Under the pieces are notes generated by a model that had not been told where the DNA came from, made no database searches, and saw nothing but the letters and a program-made list of their open reading frames with translations. The position numbers were made by a program, and so were the translations under genes. Shown here one piece after another: positions 5,201 to 5,989 of a DNA stretch of 5,989 nucleotides. Source of the DNA: Lachnospiraceae bacterium (GTDB lineage: Bacteria > Bacillota > Clostridia > Lachnospirales > Lachnospiraceae); NCBI GenBank assembly GCA_003484785.1, contig DNAD01000309.1, forward strand, positions 1-5,989, read 5' to 3'. Numbering within the stretch: the stretch's first letter is position 1; each line of letters begins with the position of its first letter.

Positions 5201-5248
5201 CAATATCCTTATAGCGAAAGGCAGGGATCTGACGCATCCGGTTTCCGT
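5201..5248. other. Short convergent spacer without a clear terminator
   Basis: The 48 bp between the two convergent stops contain only weak 4-bp inverted pairs (for example GGAT and ATCC around 5225-5240) and no T-tract after a stem on either strand. Transcripts may run into the opposing gene or be ended by another mechanism. Confidence 0.5.
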
Positions 5249-5989
5249 CTATCGAAGCTCGCTCCTTAAAGGTATGGACGGCGCGGCTCCCGGACGGGTA
5301 ACCGTTATGCTCGATGCCTTCGCCGCCATATCCAGAGCCTCCTTTACCGGCTTGCCCTCGGTCATGCCCGCCAGAAAATAGCCGGTAAAGGTATCGCCGG
5401 CCGCGGTGGTATCCACGGGCTTAACCTCATATATCCCCTGTCTTATGGTCTCCTTGTCATCGATATATACAGAGCCTGCTGCCCCAAGGGTAAGCACTGT
5501 CTTCGCGGAAGGAAATTCCTTCCTGAGTGCATTAACAAGCTCCTCCTCATCGGGCTGTCGGGTGATGTCGGAGGACCTTGCGGTAAGCTGGGCCGCTTCG
5601 ATCTCATTAAGAATAAAATAATCCACATATGAAAGCTCAAGCCTTTGGATATTTTCATTCATCGGCGCGGGATTTAATACGATCACCATTCCCTTTTCAT
5701 GGGCCTTCTCTATGATGTAGGGAAGCTCGCTTATCTCATTCTGAAGAACAAGATAGTCACCGGCGTCAAATTCCTTAAGGGTCTCATCCACCTGCTCCTT
5801 CGTGACCCGGATGTTTGCCCCTCCGTAGAGCAGGATGCAGTTATCGCCTTCCTTATCATTCTGGATTACGGTATGCCCGGAGGGAGAATCCGTTAAAACC
5901 TTAACAAAGCGGGTATCCACGCCTGCTTCGTTCAAAAGCTCCACCATGAACCTTCCGTCCTCACCGATGCATCCCGCGTGATAGACATT
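5249..5989 (-). CDS. rbsK: Ribokinase, PfkB family (partial, N-terminus beyond the window)
   Basis: The visible 246 residues are the C-terminal four-fifths of a ribokinase, which phosphorylates D-ribose to ribose 5-phosphate with ATP. The frame is open to the right window edge, and the residues read there (NVYHAGCIGEDGRF before the Met at 5947) are typical internal ribokinase sequence, so that Met is not the start. About 55-60 residues, including the N-terminal PfkB glycine motif, are missing. Visible landmarks, numbered from the first visible residue: LNPAPM (105-110), ILNEIEAAQLT (126-136), LTLGAAGSVYI (167-177) and the second PfkB signature DTTAAGDTFTGYF (193-205) with catalytic Asp199. 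The end, with TAG at 5249-5251, is complete. LNPAP followed by NExEA favours ribokinase over fructokinase-type kinases. Its promoter lies outside the window. It converges with the nucleoside hydrolase gene, whose product releases ribose, a plausible functional link. Confidence 0.88.
   Translation of the reverse strand, partial: NVYHAGCIGEDGRFMVELLNEAGVDTRFVKVLTDSPSGHTVIQNDKEGDNCILLYGGANIRVTKEQVDETLKEFDAGDYLVLQNEISELPYIIEKAHEKGMVIVLNPAPMNENIQRLELSYVDYFILNEIEAAQLTARSSDITRQPDEEELVNALRKEFPSAKTVLTLGAAGSVYIDDKETIRQGIYEVKPVDTTAAGDTFTGYFLAGMTEGKPVKEALDMAAKASSITVTRPGAAPSIPLRSELR

Noticed and set aside
5201..5248. Bidirectional terminator between convergent genes
   Set aside because: Only 4-bp stems and no T-tracts; not enough to call a terminator.
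5249..5947. Complete 232-residue kinase starting at the Met at 5947
   Set aside because: The frame stays open to the window edge and the residues before this Met match internal ribokinase sequence, so it is an internal Met of a cut-off gene.
1..5989. CRISPR array, tRNA, rRNA, insertion sequence or transposase
   Set aside because: No spaced direct-repeat series, no recognisable RNA gene and no transposase frame; the repeats seen are two inverted arms and three coding tandem units.

Overview
The window looks like chromosomal DNA from a Gram-positive anaerobe of the Clostridia, most likely Lachnospiraceae or a close relative. This is an inference from strong AGGAGG-type ribosome binding sites, sigma-A type promoters, roughly balanced base composition, a secreted protein with a Ser/Thr-rich stalk and a small Cys/His C-terminal domain, and the style of the proteins. 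No species marker is present.

Layout. A four-gene minus-strand cluster runs from about 4094 down to 56. In transcription order it encodes a secreted Ser/Thr-rich protein (4027-2690), a PLP-dependent sugar aminotransferase (2675-1563), an FdtA/QdtA-type cupin sugar 3,4-ketoisomerase (1566-1135, 4-bp ATGA overlap with the aminotransferase), and a membrane-anchored family 2 glycosyltransferase of the DPM1/GtrB type (991-56). A near-consensus promoter (TTGAAA-N17-TATAAT) lies just upstream of the secreted-protein gene, and a perfect 8-bp inverted repeat straddles its predicted transcription start. The glycosyltransferase gene is set off from the cupin by a 134-bp repeat-rich gap and is bracketed by a 20-bp inverted repeat (1-20 and 1087-1106, 19/20 matching).

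A divergent gene on the plus strand (4286-5200) encodes an inosine/uridine-preferring nucleoside hydrolase-like protein with an unusual metal-site motif. The 252-bp divergent control region also holds a GC-rich palindrome with repeated CAGGCCCGG motifs. Converging on this gene from the right end is a ribokinase-type PfkB kinase (5249 to beyond 5989, N-terminus outside the window).

How the genes may work together. The ketoisomerase and aminotransferase are the classic pair that turns dTDP-4-keto-6-deoxyglucose into a 3-amino-3,6-dideoxyhexose. The GtrB-like enzyme could load such a sugar on a polyprenyl carrier. Since the first gene of the cluster encodes an exported protein with about 100 residues of almost pure Ser/Thr, a testable idea is that the sugar genes serve to decorate this protein or the envelope it sits in. 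No N-acetyltransferase, dTDP-glucose synthase/dehydratase or GT-C transferase is visible, so the pathway is incomplete here. The nucleoside hydrolase and ribokinase fit a separate nucleoside/ribose salvage theme.
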